Below are positions 1 to 10,415 of a stretch of 64,000 bases of DNA, in pieces. How positions within the stretch are numbered: position 1 is the stretch's first letter; every line of letters begins with the position of its first letter. The position numbers were made by a program, and so were the translations under genes. Source of the stretch: Lentisphaerota bacterium (GTDB lineage Bacteria; Verrucomicrobiota; Lentisphaeria; Victivallales; Victivallaceae); assembly GCA_015061625.1 (NCBI GenBank), contig SUWG01000001.1:1-64000 (forward strand), given 5' to 3'. The notes beneath the pieces are model-generated. The model did no database searches. It saw nothing but the letters and a program-made list of their open reading frames with translations, and was not told the DNA's origin.

Positions 1-31
1 CAAAAGGACCTTTTTTGATGGATCTGGGCAT
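1..31 (-). CDS. rpsS: Ribosomal protein S19, N-terminal fragment
   Basis: Only the first ten codons lie in the window; they translate to [10 protein letters not shown], the characteristic start of small-subunit protein S19, which binds the 16S rRNA head with S13. The ATG overlaps the rplB stop in a TAATG arrangement, so translation is probably coupled. The place after rplB is the canonical S10-operon order. The gene is cut by the window edge. Confidence 0.85.
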   Translation of the reverse strand, partial: MPRSIKKGPF

Positions 32-858
32 TACTTCTTCCTCCGTTCAACGATGAATTTCTTTGAACCTTTTTTCGGGTTGCGGGTGCGTTTGCCTTTG
101 GCAAGTTTGCCCCACGGTGAGACGGGATGTCCACCACCGGACTCACGACCTTCACCACCACCCATCGGGTGATCGACCGGGTTCTGGGCAACACCGCGGA
201 CGTGCGGACGGAAACCCTGATAACGTTTTTTACCGGCTTTACCGAGTTTGGTATTCATCAGATCAAGATTACCGATCTGACCGATCATCGCGCGGCAGTT
301 GACGTGCAGCATACGAACTTCGCCGGAGGGCAGTTTGACCTGGGCGTAGAGTTCTTCTTTACCGCGGAGAGTGGCAACCTGTCCGGCGGAGCGGACGAGT
401 TTGGCACCGGCTCCGGGCTGCATTTCAATACAGCAGATCTCGATACCGACGGGGATATCTTTCAGCTTCAACCAGTTGCCCGGTTTCAATTCAGCTTTGG
501 GGCCATTCATGACCACATCGCCGACTTTCAAACCGACCGGGGCGAGGATGTAAGCTTTTTCACCGTCAGCATAGCTGATCAGAGCGATATTGGCGGTACG
601 GTTGGGATCGTACTCAATGGTAACGACCTTGGCCGCAATGCCTTCTTTGTTACGGTTGAAGTCAACCATACGATAGCAGCGTTTGTTGCCGGCACCACGG
701 AAACGGGTAGTGATCCGTCCCTGATTGTTACGGCCGCCACTGGATTTTTTACCCTTCAGCAAACCCTTGAACGGCGCGACTTTGCTCAAACCGCTATTGT
801 CGATGACCGACATATTGCGCCGTGAGGGAGTCGTCGGATTGTAACTTTTGATAGCCAT
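31..858 (-). CDS. rplB: 50S ribosomal protein L2
   Basis: This 275-residue protein has the usual L2 length and is needed for subunit association and the peptidyl-transferase centre of 23S rRNA. The N-terminal [15 protein letters not shown] start and the C-terminal segment with [13 protein letters not shown] (the conserved loop with the functionally important His) are clear. It sits 14 bases after rplW and overlaps the start of rpsS, within the S10 operon. No oddities seen. Confidence 0.98.
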   Translation of the reverse strand: MAIKSYNPTTPSRRNMSVIDNSGLSKVAPFKGLLKGKKSSGGRNNQGRITTRFRGAGNKRCYRMVDFNRNKEGIAAKVVTIEYDPNRTANIALISYADGEKAYILAPVGLKVGDVVMNGPKAELKPGNWLKLKDIPVGIEICCIEMQPGAGAKLVRSAGQVATLRGKEELYAQVKLPSGEVRMLHVNCRAMIGQIGNLDLMNTKLGKAGKKRYQGFRPHVRGVAQNPVDHPMGGGEGRESGGGHPVSPWGKLAKGKRTRNPKKGSKKFIVERRKK

Positions 859-872
859 TGTCTTAAACTCCC

Positions 873-1154
873 TTAAATGATCTCAATACTGCCTTCGGCG
901 AGAGTGACCACCGCGCGTTTCCAATCAGCACGGCGACCCATTTTCATGGTGCGGCCAGCACGTTTGGCTTTGCCCTGGTAGTTCATCACATTCACTTTGG
1001 CAACTTTAACTTTGAAAAGTTCTTCCACCGCTTTGGCGATCTCAATACGACCGGCAGACGGATGAACTCTGAAAGTATACTTTTTGTCCTGAATCAGCGC
1101 ATTGCACTTTTCAGTGACGACCGGCGCGATGATGACATCATAAGCACTATTCAT
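873..1154 (-). CDS. rplW: 50S ribosomal protein L23
   Basis: This 93-residue protein matches L23, which lines the exit of the ribosomal tunnel and docks trigger factor and SRP. The N-terminal [10 protein letters not shown] segment and the [16 protein letters not shown] loop are typical. It lies between rplD (13 bases) and rplB (14 bases) in the S10 operon, so it is surely co-transcribed. Length and position leave little doubt. Confidence 0.96.
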   Translation of the reverse strand: MNSAYDVIIAPVVTEKCNALIQDKKYTFRVHPSAGRIEIAKAVEELFKVKVAKVNVMNYQGKAKRAGRTMKMGRRADWKRAVVTLAEGSIEII

Positions 1155-1167
1155 CTGTCAATTCTCC

Positions 1168-1806
1168 TTACGCCATACGTCCGATGAAAGCATCGAGTGC
1201 ATCCTTGCAGAAAACCAGTTTCTTGAAGCGGAGCAACTCATACACGTTGACCGTTGCGGCACGGCGGACAACCAGATTCGGAATGTTGCCGGTAGCGCAA
1301 ATCGACGCTTCGTCGAACTCAGTCATGCTCAACATGATGGTATCATCCTGAATTTTCAGGTTTTTCAGCACGGCAAACGCACTGCGGGTCTTGTGATCCG
1401 GCAAAGCGAATTTGTCAAGCACCATCACATCACCCTCTTCGATACGCTCGGCCAGCGCACGCTTCAGAGCCAGAGCCAGAACTTTTTTGTTCATCTTCTT
1501 GGCATAGCTGCGGGGCTGGGGTCCGAAAATCGTACCGCCGCCGACCCACACGGGTGAACGGTTGGAACCGGCACGGGCACCGCCACGGCCTTTCTGACGC
1601 CAGGGTTTGGCACCGCCACCACGAACCAGTCCGCGGGTTTTAGTACAGGCGGAACCGGAACGGGCTCCCGCCAGATAAGCGACCACGGCATCATGAACTG
1701 CCTGGGCACCTTTATTCAACTCGATCACGCTGGAAAGACTTTCCGGCACGGCGTACTCACCGATCCGGGCACCGCTGCAATCGAGGATATCCAAAGTTTT
1801 AACCAT
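1168..1806 (-). CDS. rplD: 50S ribosomal protein L4
   Basis: This 212-residue L4 helps assemble 23S rRNA and reaches into the exit tunnel. The tunnel loop is evident around residues 60-100, with the Gly/Arg-rich GGGAKPWRQKGRGGARAG and SPVWVGGG. In enterobacteria L4 also represses its own operon by binding the S10 leader; whether that applies here is unknown, but the hairpins between rpsJ and rplC are a candidate site. It lies 15 bases after rplC. Confidence 0.97.
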   Translation of the reverse strand: MVKTLDILDCSGARIGEYAVPESLSSVIELNKGAQAVHDAVVAYLAGARSGSACTKTRGLVRGGGAKPWRQKGRGGARAGSNRSPVWVGGGTIFGPQPRSYAKKMNKKVLALALKRALAERIEEGDVMVLDKFALPDHKTRSAFAVLKNLKIQDDTIMLSMTEFDEASICATGNIPNLVVRRAATVNVYELLRFKKLVFCKDALDAFIGRMA

Positions 1807-1821
1807 TTGTATTTCCTCCTC

Positions 1822-2457
1822 TTACTTCGCGGCTTTTTTCAGCGCGCTTTTGACGGTGATGATACCGCCATTGCATCCGGGAACTGCACCTTTGACCAAG
1901 AGGCAGTTATCTTCAGCCATGACACGCACGATCTGAAGATTCTGCACGGTACGACGGTCATTACCGAAGTGACCGGGCATCTTTTTGCCTTTGGCAACAC
2001 GACCGGGGAATTCGCAGCATCCGATCGAACCCGGACGGCGTTCCCAGTCACCACCGTGGCTGGCACGACCGCCACCGAAATTCCAGCGTTTGACGCAGCC
2101 CTGGAATCCACGGCCTTTGGTAGTACCGATCACGTCGAGGTACTCTCCGGCGGCAAAAATATCCGCCTTCAATTCAGCACCGACTTCAGCTTCCGCGCCG
2201 CGGATCTCGCGGAGCAACGCAGGAAGCACGTCACCGGTGACACCGGCTTTGGCCAAATGACCCTTGCGGGCTTTGGTCACGTTCTTTGCTTTGCGACTGC
2301 CGAAACCCAGCTGGATGGCTGAGTAGCCGTCGCGCTCGACCGTCTTGACACCAGTCACGACGCAGGGACCGGCCTGGATCACCGTCACCGGGATCAGTAC
2401 GCCCTTCTCGTCATAGACCTGGGTCATGCCGAGCTTTTTACCGATTAAACCTTTCAT
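1822..2457 (-). CDS. rplC: 50S ribosomal protein L3
   Basis: L3 is an early-assembly 23S rRNA-binding protein near the peptidyl-transferase centre. I place the start at MKGLIGKKLGMTQVYDEKG, at 2457, because AAAGGAGAAAG lies just upstream; a longer frame to 2505 adds an atypical N-terminus that runs into the hairpin region. From this start the protein is 211 residues, a normal length. The conserved region around GASHGGDWERRPGSIG (central, the Gln-methylation neighbourhood in E. coli) is present. First gene after the structured 120-base gap following rpsJ. Confidence 0.96.
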   Translation of the reverse strand: MKGLIGKKLGMTQVYDEKGVLIPVTVIQAGPCVVTGVKTVERDGYSAIQLGFGSRKAKNVTKARKGHLAKAGVTGDVLPALLREIRGAEAEVGAELKADIFAAGEYLDVIGTTKGRGFQGCVKRWNFGGGRASHGGDWERRPGSIGCCEFPGRVAKGKKMPGHFGNDRRTVQNLQIVRVMAEDNCLLVKGAVPGCNGGIITVKSALKKAAK

Positions 2458-2497
2458 TTCTTTCTCCTTTTCATTGATAGAGAAACTTACGATACAC

Positions 2498-2552
2498 GCT
2501 CCCAATCGGCCGGGAGCGGCGGTATCTCAAACCGCCGGGCCACCCGCCCGGC
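2498..2552 (-). promoter_or_regulatory. Cluster of GC-rich hairpins between rpsJ and rplC
   Basis: Three perfect inverted repeats are packed in the rplC leader. Plus-strand arms are GCTCCC/GGGAGC (2498-2503 and 2512-2517), CGGCGGT/ACCGCCG (2517-2523 and 2531-2537) and GCCGGGC/GCCCGGC (2534-2540 and 2546-2552). The second and third share four bases, so in full length they are mutually exclusive. No U-run follows, so this is not a simple terminator. An r-protein autoregulatory leader or an RNA processing site is inferred. Confidence 0.5.
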
Positions 2553-2577
2553 GATCCCGGAACATCCGATCGTCTGA

Positions 2578-2901
2578 TCAGAAGCCCGTTTTGATAGTAA
2601 TGTCCACGCCGGCGGGCAGGTTGAGTTTTTTCAACTCATCCACCGTGCGGCCATTCGGATTGACGATATCCAGCATCCGTTTGTGGGTGCGGATCTCGAA
2701 CTGCTCCATTGACTTTTTGTCAACGTGAGGTGAACGGTTGACCGTCCAGCGTTCGATACGGGTCGGAAGCGGAACCGGACCGGCAACCATAACACCGGTA
2801 CGTTTCGCGGCATCCAGAATCTCATTGACGGACTGATCCAGAATCCGGTGCTCGTAAGCCTGCAGACGGATGCGGATACGTTGAGTTTTCGCCGTTGCCA
2901 T
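2578..2901 (-). CDS. rpsJ: 30S ribosomal protein S10 (NusE)
   Basis: S10 is part of the 30S head and, as NusE, of antitermination complexes with NusB and NusG. The 107 residues include [16 protein letters not shown] at the start and the [20 protein letters not shown] loop in the middle, both diagnostic. It starts only 2 bases after fusA, so the str and S10 operons are fused here with no room for a promoter. A structured 120-base gap separates it from rplC. Confidence 0.97.
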   Translation of the reverse strand: MATAKTQRIRIRLQAYEHRILDQSVNEILDAAKRTGVMVAGPVPLPTRIERWTVNRSPHVDKKSMEQFEIRTHKRMLDIVNPNGRTVDELKKLNLPAGVDITIKTGF

Positions 2902-2903
2902 TT

Positions 2904-5009
2904 TTATTTTTTCTCCACGATTTTATCTTGAATTTGTTTCGGAACTTTCTCAAAGTGCGCCGGCTCCATCGAGTAAGTCGCACGACCGCGGGAGAGCGAA
3001 CGGATCGCAGTTGCGTAACCGAAAAGCTCTGACAACGGCACATTGGCCTGCACACGGGTAAAGCTGTTTTCACCGGCATTGATTTCGACGATCGCACCGC
3101 GGCGGCTGGTCAAGTCACCGATAAGATCGCCCATGTTTTCATCCGGAGTGGTCAATTCGACCTTCATGATCGGCTCAAGCATTTCGATACCGGCCTTTTT
3201 GGCGGCATCTTTGAACGCCATGGATCCGGCAACCTTAAACGCCATTTCCGAGGAGTCGACCGGGTGGTAACTGCCGTCGATGATCTCAACTTTGAAGTCG
3301 ATCACCGGATAACCGGCCAACACACCGCTGGCAGCCGCTTCGCGGATACCGTTTTCGATCGGTTTGATGTACTCTTTGGGGATGTTACCGCCGACAACTT
3401 TGTTCTCGATGGTGATACCGGCACCACGCTCCTGCGGGATCAGGTTGATGATACAGTGACCATACTGACCGCGACCGCCGGACTGACGGACAAATTTGGT
3501 GTCGGAGTTGCTGGGCTTGCAAAGTGCTTCGCGGTACGCAACCTGCGGGGCACCGGTGTTGGCCTCAACTTTGAACTCGCGGATCAAACGGTCAAGAATG
3601 ATTTCCAAGTGCAGCTCACCCATACCGGAGATGATCGTCTGACCGGTCTCTTCGTTACTGTTGATGCGGAAGGTCGGGTCCTCATCGGAAAGGGCGATCA
3701 AACCTTTGGTTAGTTTGTCACGGTCACCGGAGGATTTCGGCTCAACGGCGATGGAGATAACCGGTTCGGGGAAGCTCATGGATTCCAGCACGATCGGATC
3801 GGATTCGATACAGATCGTATCACCGGTGGTCACATTGCGCAGACCCACCGCAGCAGCGATATCGCCGGAGTAGATCTCGTCACGCTCCTCACGGCTGTTG
3901 GCGTGCATCTGCAACAGACGGCCGAGACGCTCTTTCTTACCGGTACGCGGGTTCAACACGGTCATACCCTGTTTCGCCACACCGGAATATATACGGAAGT
4001 AGTAAAGTTTACCGACAAACGGGTCACTCATGATCTTGAAGACCAGAGCGGCAAACGGCTGCATATCGCCGACGTGACGGGTCAATTCATTGCCGGTGGC
4101 CGGATCGGAACCGGTGATGTCCCAGATATCGACCGGGCTGGGCAGATAATCGACGACCGCATCCAGCAACGGCTGGACACCACGGCATTTGAACGCACTG
4201 GCAGCGGCAACCGGAACGGCTTTCGCTTTCAGCGTGGCACGGCGCAGAGCGGCACGGAGCATATCGACTTCCGGAGTTTCGCCTTCCAGGAAGAGTTCCA
4301 TGATCTCATCGTCAACTTCAGCCAGACGCTCGACGTTATTCTCGAAAGTGGAATCACGGTAGGCCTGCAATTCAGCGGGAACTTCACCCTCGGTAATGGT
4401 AAGACCCTGATCGTTGGGATCAAAGTAGTAAGCCTTGTTGGCAAAAACGTCGATCACGCCTTTGAATTCGCTCTCGCGGCCGATCGGCAGTGTCACCGGA
4501 ATCGGGTTGGCTCCGAGTTTGGTCTGGATCTCTTTCACCGCGCCGTCAAAGTCGGCACCGGTACGGTCCATCTTATTGATCAAAGCAACGATCGGCACAT
4601 GGTATTTCTGCGCCTGACGCCACACGGTTTCGGTCTGCGGCTGAACTTTACCAACCGAACAGAAAACTGCGACCGCACCGTCAAGCACACGCAATGAACG
4701 CTCCACCTCGGCGGTGAAGTCCACGTGTCCCGGAGTGTCAATGATGTTGATACGGTGATTTTTCCAGAAACAGGTGGTCGCCGCACTGGTAATGGTGATA
4801 CCGCGCTCACGCTCCTGCTCCATCCAGTCCATCGTGGCAGTACCTTCGTGGGTATCACCGATCTTGTAGTTTTTACCGCAGTAGAAAAGAATACGCTCGG
4901 TAAGTGTGGTCTTACCGGCATCAATGTGCGCCATGATACCGATATTACGGACATTGCGCAAACTTACCTGACGGCCCGGAGACTCCTGAAATTGTTTTTC
5001 TTCGCTCAT
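2904..5009 (-). CDS. fusA: Elongation factor G
   Basis: This 701-residue GTPase drives translocation on the ribosome and, with RRF, recycling. The P-loop AHIDAGKT is at residues 27-34, followed by DTPGH and NKMD motifs and the usual domains II-V to the C-terminus, at normal EF-G length. It is in the order rpsL-rpsG-fusA, followed directly by rpsJ. No tuf follows fusA; the only tuf in the window is upstream of secE. Confidence 0.98.
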   Translation of the reverse strand: MSEEKQFQESPGRQVSLRNVRNIGIMAHIDAGKTTLTERILFYCGKNYKIGDTHEGTATMDWMEQERERGITITSAATTCFWKNHRINIIDTPGHVDFTAEVERSLRVLDGAVAVFCSVGKVQPQTETVWRQAQKYHVPIVALINKMDRTGADFDGAVKEIQTKLGANPIPVTLPIGRESEFKGVIDVFANKAYYFDPNDQGLTITEGEVPAELQAYRDSTFENNVERLAEVDDEIMELFLEGETPEVDMLRAALRRATLKAKAVPVAAASAFKCRGVQPLLDAVVDYLPSPVDIWDITGSDPATGNELTRHVGDMQPFAALVFKIMSDPFVGKLYYFRIYSGVAKQGMTVLNPRTGKKERLGRLLQMHANSREERDEIYSGDIAAAVGLRNVTTGDTICIESDPIVLESMSFPEPVISIAVEPKSSGDRDKLTKGLIALSDEDPTFRINSNEETGQTIISGMGELHLEIILDRLIREFKVEANTGAPQVAYREALCKPSNSDTKFVRQSGGRGQYGHCIINLIPQERGAGITIENKVVGGNIPKEYIKPIENGIREAAASGVLAGYPVIDFKVEIIDGSYHPVDSSEMAFKVAGSMAFKDAAKKAGIEMLEPIMKVELTTPDENMGDLIGDLTSRRGAIVEINAGENSFTRVQANVPLSELFGYATAIRSLSRGRATYSMEPAHFEKVPKQIQDKIVEKK

Positions 5010-5030
5010 AATAAACTTTCCCGATTCAAA

Positions 5031-5501
5031 TTACCAGCGGTAATGGGCAAAGGCTTTGTTCGCCTGTGCCATTTTGTAGGTATCTTCTTTTTTCTTGATC
5101 GAAGAACCGGTGTTGTTGAAAGCATCAAGCAATTCGCCGGCCAGAGATTCGGTCATGGATTTGCCCTTGCGGCCGCGGGAATAGGTCACGATCCAGCGCA
5201 TGGCCAATGCAACCTGACGCTCCGGATCGACTTCGACCGGAACCTGATAGGTGGCACCGCCGACGCGACGGCTCTTGACTTCCAGTTTGGGTTTGACATT
5301 TTCCAGAGCCTGGGTAAACACATCGATAGCCGGCATATCGGCTTTCTTGCTCTGGATCAGGTCGAGGGCATCATAAACGATGCCTTCGGCAGTGGCTTTT
5401 TTGCCGCGGGTCATGATCGTATTGATCAGACGGGCGATCAAAGTGCTGTTGTACTTCACATCGGGAGTAAGCTCCCGTTTGACGACACTACGTCTTCTCA
5501 T
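5031..5501 (-). CDS. rpsG: 30S ribosomal protein S7
   Basis: This 156-residue protein nucleates 3'-domain 16S rRNA assembly and lies in the 30S head near the E site. The N-terminal [14 protein letters not shown] and the central [11 protein letters not shown] segment are diagnostic. It sits 19 bases after rpsL and 21 before fusA, the universal str-operon order. In E. coli S7 represses this operon through the rpsL-rpsG gap; the gap here looks too short for that structure. Confidence 0.97.
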   Translation of the reverse strand: MRRRSVVKRELTPDVKYNSTLIARLINTIMTRGKKATAEGIVYDALDLIQSKKADMPAIDVFTQALENVKPKLEVKSRRVGGATYQVPVEVDPERQVALAMRWIVTYSRGRKGKSMTESLAGELLDAFNNTGSSIKKKEDTYKMAQANKAFAHYRW

Positions 5502-5520
5502 GGCTTCTTATTCTCCCAAA

Positions 5521-5928
5521 TTACTTTTTCTTTTTGCCGGTAGCAGCTTCCTGACCCGGTTTCGGACGTTTGGCACCGTATTTGGAGCGGCCCTGACGGC
5601 GTTTTTCAACACCGAGGCTGTCCAGTGAACCGCGCACGATGTGGTAACGGACACCCGGCAGGTCGCGCACACGGCCGCCTTTGACCAGAACCACGGAGTG
5701 CTCCTGAAGGTTGTGCCCCTCACCGCCGATGTAGGCGGTGACTTCCTGACCGTTGGTCAGACGAACACGGGCGATTTTACGCAACGCCGAGTTCGGCTTT
5801 TTCGGGGTACGCGTCGTGACCTGAAGGCAGACACCGCGGCGCTGCGGGCAGGCACTCAACGCTTTTGATTTGCTTTTCTTCTCTTTTTCTTCGCGTCCGA
5901 GACGCACCAGCTGATTGATTGTCGGCAT
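5521..5928 (-). CDS. rpsL: 30S ribosomal protein S12
   Basis: S12 sits at the decoding centre and is the classical streptomycin-resistance target. The [11 protein letters not shown] motif at residues 41-51 carries the lysine that is mutated in resistant strains; here it is the sensitive, wild-type form. At 135 residues it is a little longer than E. coli S12, mainly through a Lys-rich C-terminal tail. It is the first gene behind a well-formed promoter at 5961-5989 and starts the rpsL-rpsG-fusA-S10 transcription unit. Confidence 0.97.
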   Translation of the reverse strand: MPTINQLVRLGREEKEKKSKSKALSACPQRRGVCLQVTTRTPKKPNSALRKIARVRLTNGQEVTAYIGGEGHNLQEHSVVLVKGGRVRDLPGVRYHIVRGSLDSLGVEKRRQGRSKYGAKRPKPGQEAATGKKKK

Positions 5929-5960
5929 GGTAGTTTCCTGATTTTTTACTCTTATTATCT

Positions 5961-5989
5961 ATAGTACACCCAATTACACAATGCATCAA
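5961..5989 (-). promoter_or_regulatory. Sigma70-type promoter for rpsL operon
   Basis: Read on the minus strand: TTGATG (5984-5989), a 17-base spacer, then TACTAT (5961-5966), with the rpsL start about 33 bases further on. It gives the str/S10 genes a start independent of rpoBC. Based on the sequence match only. Confidence 0.6.
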
Positions 5990-6002
5990 AGACTTATAAA
6001 AT

Positions 6003-6018
6003 AACACCAAAACGTGTT
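6003..6018 (-). terminator. Possible weak terminator after rpoC
   Basis: A 5-base-pair inverted repeat (AACAC/GTGTT, loop of 6) lies between rpoC and the rpsL promoter, flanked by A- and T-runs that could lengthen the stem. On the minus strand a T-rich stretch follows. The stem is weak, so readthrough from rpoC is likely. Confidence 0.3.
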
Positions 6019-6056
6019 TTTTTCAAATCTTTTCCTGAAATTTTTCGTGAAAAACC

Positions 6057-9000
6057 TCAGATTTCCTCGTTAAAGCCCTCCAAATCGTCATCGACGATGA
6101 GTTCTTTGGCTTCATCGGGGAGCATGTCCTCATCCTCTGAATCGGCATCACGCCACTCGGCGGCGATATCCTCGTAGGACCTTTCGGCTTCCTGCGCGGG
6201 CAGTTCCGGTTCGATCTCGGTGCCGAGATATTTGAGCCGGATCGACTGCATTTTCGCCGTACCCGTTCCCGCCGGGATCAGGTGTCCGGTGATGACGTTT
6301 TCTTTGAAACCGACCAGATTATCCACCTTACCGGCGACGGCAGCCTCGGTCAGGATACGGGTGGTATCCTGGAAGCTGGCGGCCGAAATGAAACTTCCGG
6401 TTTCCAATGCCGCCTTGGTGATACCCAGCAGCACCGGTTCAGCTTCCGCCGGACGTTCTCCGCGTGCGATGGTTTCGCGGTTGATCCGGTTGAATTCCAC
6501 CCGATCCGGCTGTTCGCCGACCAGGTATTCAGTATCGCCCGGATCGGTGATCCGGACTTTCTGCATCATCTGACGGATGATGATTTCAACGTGTTTGTCG
6601 TTGATTTCCACACCTTGCGCACGGTACACCAACTGGATCTCATCGACCAGGTGACGCTGCAATTCGTGGATACCGCAGACCTCAAGCAGAGCATGGGGTA
6701 CGATAGACCCTTCGGTCAACTTCTGACCTTTGTGGACGTAGTCGCCTTTGCTCACTACCAGATGTTTATACAGCGGAATCGCATTGTGTTCCTCGACCCG
6801 GCCGGAATTCGGATCACGGATCTCGATCTGACGTTTGCCGCGAACCAGTTTGTCAACGGTAACAAAACCGTCGATCTTGGCGATCTCGGCCACATCTTTG
6901 GGAATGCGCGCTTCAAACAACTCGGCAATACGCGGCAAACCGCCGGTAATATCTTTGTTTTTCGCCGACTGGCGCGGCACACGGGCGACCACCATACCCG
7001 GAACAACTTTCGCTCCGTTTTTGGTCATCAACACCGCACCGGCCGGAAGCGGATAACTGGAAAGCAGATTGTTGTTTTCATCCAGCACCGTGATCTGCGG
7101 ATGCAGGTCGTCACGGTGTTCCATAACCGTACCCTGGTCACCGGAACCGGAACCGCGTTTCTGTTTCTGGATCGTTACACCATCGACCAGGTCGGTAAGT
7201 GAAACCACACCGCTTTCTTCAATAATAATAGGCACATGGTCAGGCTCCCAGCGGACGAATACTTCATTGGCCTTGACTTCATCGCCGTCAACTTTGTCCA
7301 GCATTGAACCGGGTTCCAGATCGTAACGCTCCAACTCGGCTTCGATGACCGCATCGGTACCGAAGTCGTAAGCCTTCTGAACCATTCCCAGAATGGCCGC
7401 TTCCGCATCACGTTTGGCGCGTTCACGTTCCTCGAATTCAGCCGCTTTGACCGGATCATAGACGATCACACAACCATTCTTGTTGACCACCACGGTCTGA
7501 CCTTTCTGGTTGACGACCGTACGGACATTCAACAATTTGATCTTACCGTCGTGACGGGCGGAAATGACCGGCTGTTTGTACGCCGCTGAAGCAGTACCGC
7601 CGATGTGGAAGGTACGCATCGTCAACTGCGTACCCGGCTCACCGATGGACTGGGCAGCAATGATACCCAGCGCATCACCCGGACGGGCCTCACGGTCGCT
7701 GGCCAGGTTTCTTCCGTAACATTTAACGCACAGACCACGATGGGTTTCGCAAGTCAGAGCAGAACGGATCAAAACTTTGAGAATACCGCGCTTTTCGATC
7801 AAATCGGCAATTTCCGGAGTGAATTCTTCACCGGCGGCAATAATCAGACGTTTGTCGTTATACGCCGGGTCACGGATGTCCTGCGCACTGTAACGGCCGA
7901 TCAGACGGTCGCGCAACGGCAGCATCACTTCATCACCCTCGGTAATGGCACTCGTCCAGACACCTTTGGTGGTGCCGCAATCTTCCTCACGGCAGATAAC
8001 ATCCTGCGCCACATCGACCAGACGGCGGGTCATGTAACCGGAGTCCGCCGTTTTCAACGCGGTATCTGCCAGACCTTTACGGGCACCGTGGGTGGAAATG
8101 AAGTATTCCAGCACCGACAGACCTTCACGGAAGTTGGAGATGATCGGCCGCTCGATGATGTCGCCATTCGGTTTGGCCATCAAACCACGCATACCGGCGA
8201 GCTGACGGATCTGCTCTTTACTGCCTCGCGCACCGGAATCCATCATGGCGTAGACCGGGTTGATCTCGCCGCGGCGGCTGGCTTCTTCCAAATGTTTGAA
8301 AAGTTCCGCAGCCACAGTATCGTTGGTCTGCGTCCAGATATCGATGACCTTTTTGTGACGCTCACCGTCGGTCAGCATACCATCGGTATACTGCTGCATG
8401 ACTTCACCGATCTGATTGCGGGCGTTCTCGATAAGATCGGCTTTGGTGGCCGGAACTTTCAAGTCGGCAATGGAGATGGAAAGACCGGCCAGCGTGGAGT
8501 GACGGTAACCCAGATCTTTCAGATCATCCAGCAATTTGATGGTAGCCTGATGGCCGACGACCTGATAGGAGTCGCGGATCAGACGGCCCAGATCTTTTTT
8601 CTTGGCGATCTGATTGTAGAAGCCCAGACGGGAATCCCAGATCTCGTTGAAAAGACAACGGCCGGGGGTGGTCAGAATGAATTTGGCTTCCTTGTCGCCG
8701 TAAAGCGTATCTTTGCCGCGGTCGGGGTTCGGGATGCGGACAGCATCATGGATGCCGATGAAGCCGGACTGCATGGCAAAGAGAACTTCAAAATAGTCAC
8801 GGTACAGTTTCGCACTCTTGCTCTGGGGTTCCAGAGTAAGGTAGTAACTGCCCAGCGTAATATCCTGCGTGGGGGAAACGATCGGCTTACCGTTGGCAGG
8901 TGAGAAGATGTTGTTCGGTGAAAGCATCAACAACTTGGTTTCCATCTGCGCTTCGTTGGATAACGGCACATGGACAGCCATCTGGTCACCGTCGAAGTCA

Positions 9001-10388
9001 GCGTTATACGCCGTACAGACCAACGGGTGCAGACGCAAAGCCGAACCCTCGATCAATACCGGGTCGAATGCCTGAATACTCAAACGGTGCAGTGTCGGCG
9101 CACGGTTGAGCATGACGGGGTGTCCTTTGCTCACTTCATCCAGGATATCCCAGACCACGGATTCACCGCGCTCGATCATGCGTTTCGCACCGCGGACGGT
9201 GTGGGCATAACCGCGGCCTTTGAGGTGGCGGATGATGAATGGTTCAAAAAGGATCATCGCCATCTTTTTGGGCAGACCGCACTGGTGGATCTTCAATTCC
9301 GGCCCGACCACGATCACGGAACGGCCGGAGTAGTCAACACGTTTACCCAAAAGGTTCTGACGGAAGCGGCCCTGTTTACCTTTGAGCATATCCGACAAAC
9401 TCTTGAGTGCGCGGTTTCCGGCACCGGTGACGACCCGGCCGTGACGGCCGTTATCCAGCAGGGAATCGACCGCTTCCTGAAGCATACGTTTCTCATTGCG
9501 GATGATCACTTCCGGAGTGTGGATCTGCAACAGGTTTTTCAACCGGTTGTTGCGGTTGATGACCCGGCGGTAGAGATCGTTGAGGTCACTGGTGGCGAAA
9601 CGGCCGCCTTCCAGCGGAACCAGCGGACGCAGATCCGGCGGAATGACCGGCAATACAGACATGATCATATATTCCGGACGGGAATTGGATTCCAGGAATC
9701 CTTCCACCAGACGCAGACGTTTGGCCAGTTTTTTACGGGTGGCTTTGTTGTTGGTGCTTTCCAGACGGACTTCCAACTCGCCCTTGAGTTCTTCAAGGTT
9801 GATATCCTCCAGCAACGCTTTGATCGCCGGGGCACCCATATCCGCAATAAAGGAGTCGCCGTAGTTTTCGCGCGCCTCACGATACTGGATCTCATTCATG
9901 ACCTGACCTTTGGTCAACTCGATGGCGTCGCCCGGTTCGATAACGACATAGCGTTCATAATAGAGGACGTCTTCAAGTTCCTTGCTGGTCATTTCCAGCA
10001 TCAGACCGATACGGCAGGGCATACACTTGAAAAACCAGATGTGGGAAACCGGCACGGCCAATTCGATATGACCCATGCGTTCACGGCGGACATTGGCCAT
10101 GGTGATCTCCACGCCGCAACGGTCGCAGATGATACCTTTGTGCTTGACCCGTTTGTATTTTCCGCAGTTACATTCCCAGTCTTTGGTCGGCCCGAAAATG
10201 CGTTCGCAGAAAAGACCGCCCTTCTCCGGTTTCAGTGACCGGTAATTGATGGTTTCCGGGTTTTTGACCTCCCCGTGTGACCAACTCCGGATGACATCCG
10301 GAGAGGCGACATTGATGGAGATCGCTCCGAACGAAGTTGAGGGGTCCTGCCCCAACAGCTCCCGATAAGCAAAAGTATTGTCAATCAA
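6057..10388 (-). CDS. rpoC: RNA polymerase beta' subunit
   Basis: This 1,443-residue beta' subunit supplies the catalytic magnesium site of RNA polymerase. The N-terminal zinc ribbon has Cys73, Cys75, Cys88 and Cys91, and the catalytic NADFDGD motif is at residues 462-468. The second zinc-binding segment ([13 protein letters not shown]) lies in the C-terminal half. The tail is acidic, rich in Glu and Asp. It starts 27 bases after rpoB. No frameshift is visible despite long antisense open frames. Confidence 0.99.
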   Translation of the reverse strand: MIDNTFAYRELLGQDPSTSFGAISINVASPDVIRSWSHGEVKNPETINYRSLKPEKGGLFCERIFGPTKDWECNCGKYKRVKHKGIICDRCGVEITMANVRRERMGHIELAVPVSHIWFFKCMPCRIGLMLEMTSKELEDVLYYERYVVIEPGDAIELTKGQVMNEIQYREARENYGDSFIADMGAPAIKALLEDINLEELKGELEVRLESTNNKATRKKLAKRLRLVEGFLESNSRPEYMIMSVLPVIPPDLRPLVPLEGGRFATSDLNDLYRRVINRNNRLKNLLQIHTPEVIIRNEKRMLQEAVDSLLDNGRHGRVVTGAGNRALKSLSDMLKGKQGRFRQNLLGKRVDYSGRSVIVVGPELKIHQCGLPKKMAMILFEPFIIRHLKGRGYAHTVRGAKRMIERGESVVWDILDEVSKGHPVMLNRAPTLHRLSIQAFDPVLIEGSALRLHPLVCTAYNADFDGDQMAVHVPLSNEAQMETKLLMLSPNNIFSPANGKPIVSPTQDITLGSYYLTLEPQSKSAKLYRDYFEVLFAMQSGFIGIHDAVRIPNPDRGKDTLYGDKEAKFILTTPGRCLFNEIWDSRLGFYNQIAKKKDLGRLIRDSYQVVGHQATIKLLDDLKDLGYRHSTLAGLSISIADLKVPATKADLIENARNQIGEVMQQYTDGMLTDGERHKKVIDIWTQTNDTVAAELFKHLEEASRRGEINPVYAMMDSGARGSKEQIRQLAGMRGLMAKPNGDIIERPIISNFREGLSVLEYFISTHGARKGLADTALKTADSGYMTRRLVDVAQDVICREEDCGTTKGVWTSAITEGDEVMLPLRDRLIGRYSAQDIRDPAYNDKRLIIAAGEEFTPEIADLIEKRGILKVLIRSALTCETHRGLCVKCYGRNLASDREARPGDALGIIAAQSIGEPGTQLTMRTFHIGGTASAAYKQPVISARHDGKIKLLNVRTVVNQKGQTVVVNKNGCVIVYDPVKAAEFEERERAKRDAEAAILGMVQKAYDFGTDAVIEAELERYDLEPGSMLDKVDGDEVKANEVFVRWEPDHVPIIIEESGVVSLTDLVDGVTIQKQKRGSGSGDQGTVMEHRDDLHPQITVLDENNNLLSSYPLPAGAVLMTKNGAKVVPGMVVARVPRQSAKNKDITGGLPRIAELFEARIPKDVAEIAKIDGFVTVDKLVRGKRQIEIRDPNSGRVEEHNAIPLYKHLVVSKGDYVHKGQKLTEGSIVPHALLEVCGIHELQRHLVDEIQLVYRAQGVEINDKHVEIIIRQMMQKVRITDPGDTEYLVGEQPDRVEFNRINRETIARGERPAEAEPVLLGITKAALETGSFISAASFQDTTRILTEAAVAGKVDNLVGFKENVITGHLIPAGTGTAKMQSIRLKYLGTEIEPELPAQEAERSYEDIAAEWRDADSEDEDMLPDEAKELIVDDDLEGFNEEI

Positions 10389-10415
10389 GGTAAATTCCTC
10401 CCTCGAATATTGTTA

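Noticed and set aside
2458-2505. A longer rplC starting at 2505
   Set aside because: The added residues do not look like L3, and the strong ribosome-binding site fits the ATG at 2457.
6282-10238. Several 300-430-codon plus-strand frames antisense to rpoC
   Set aside because: The rpoC frame is intact and conserved throughout; these are mirror frames without ribosome-binding sites or family motifs.
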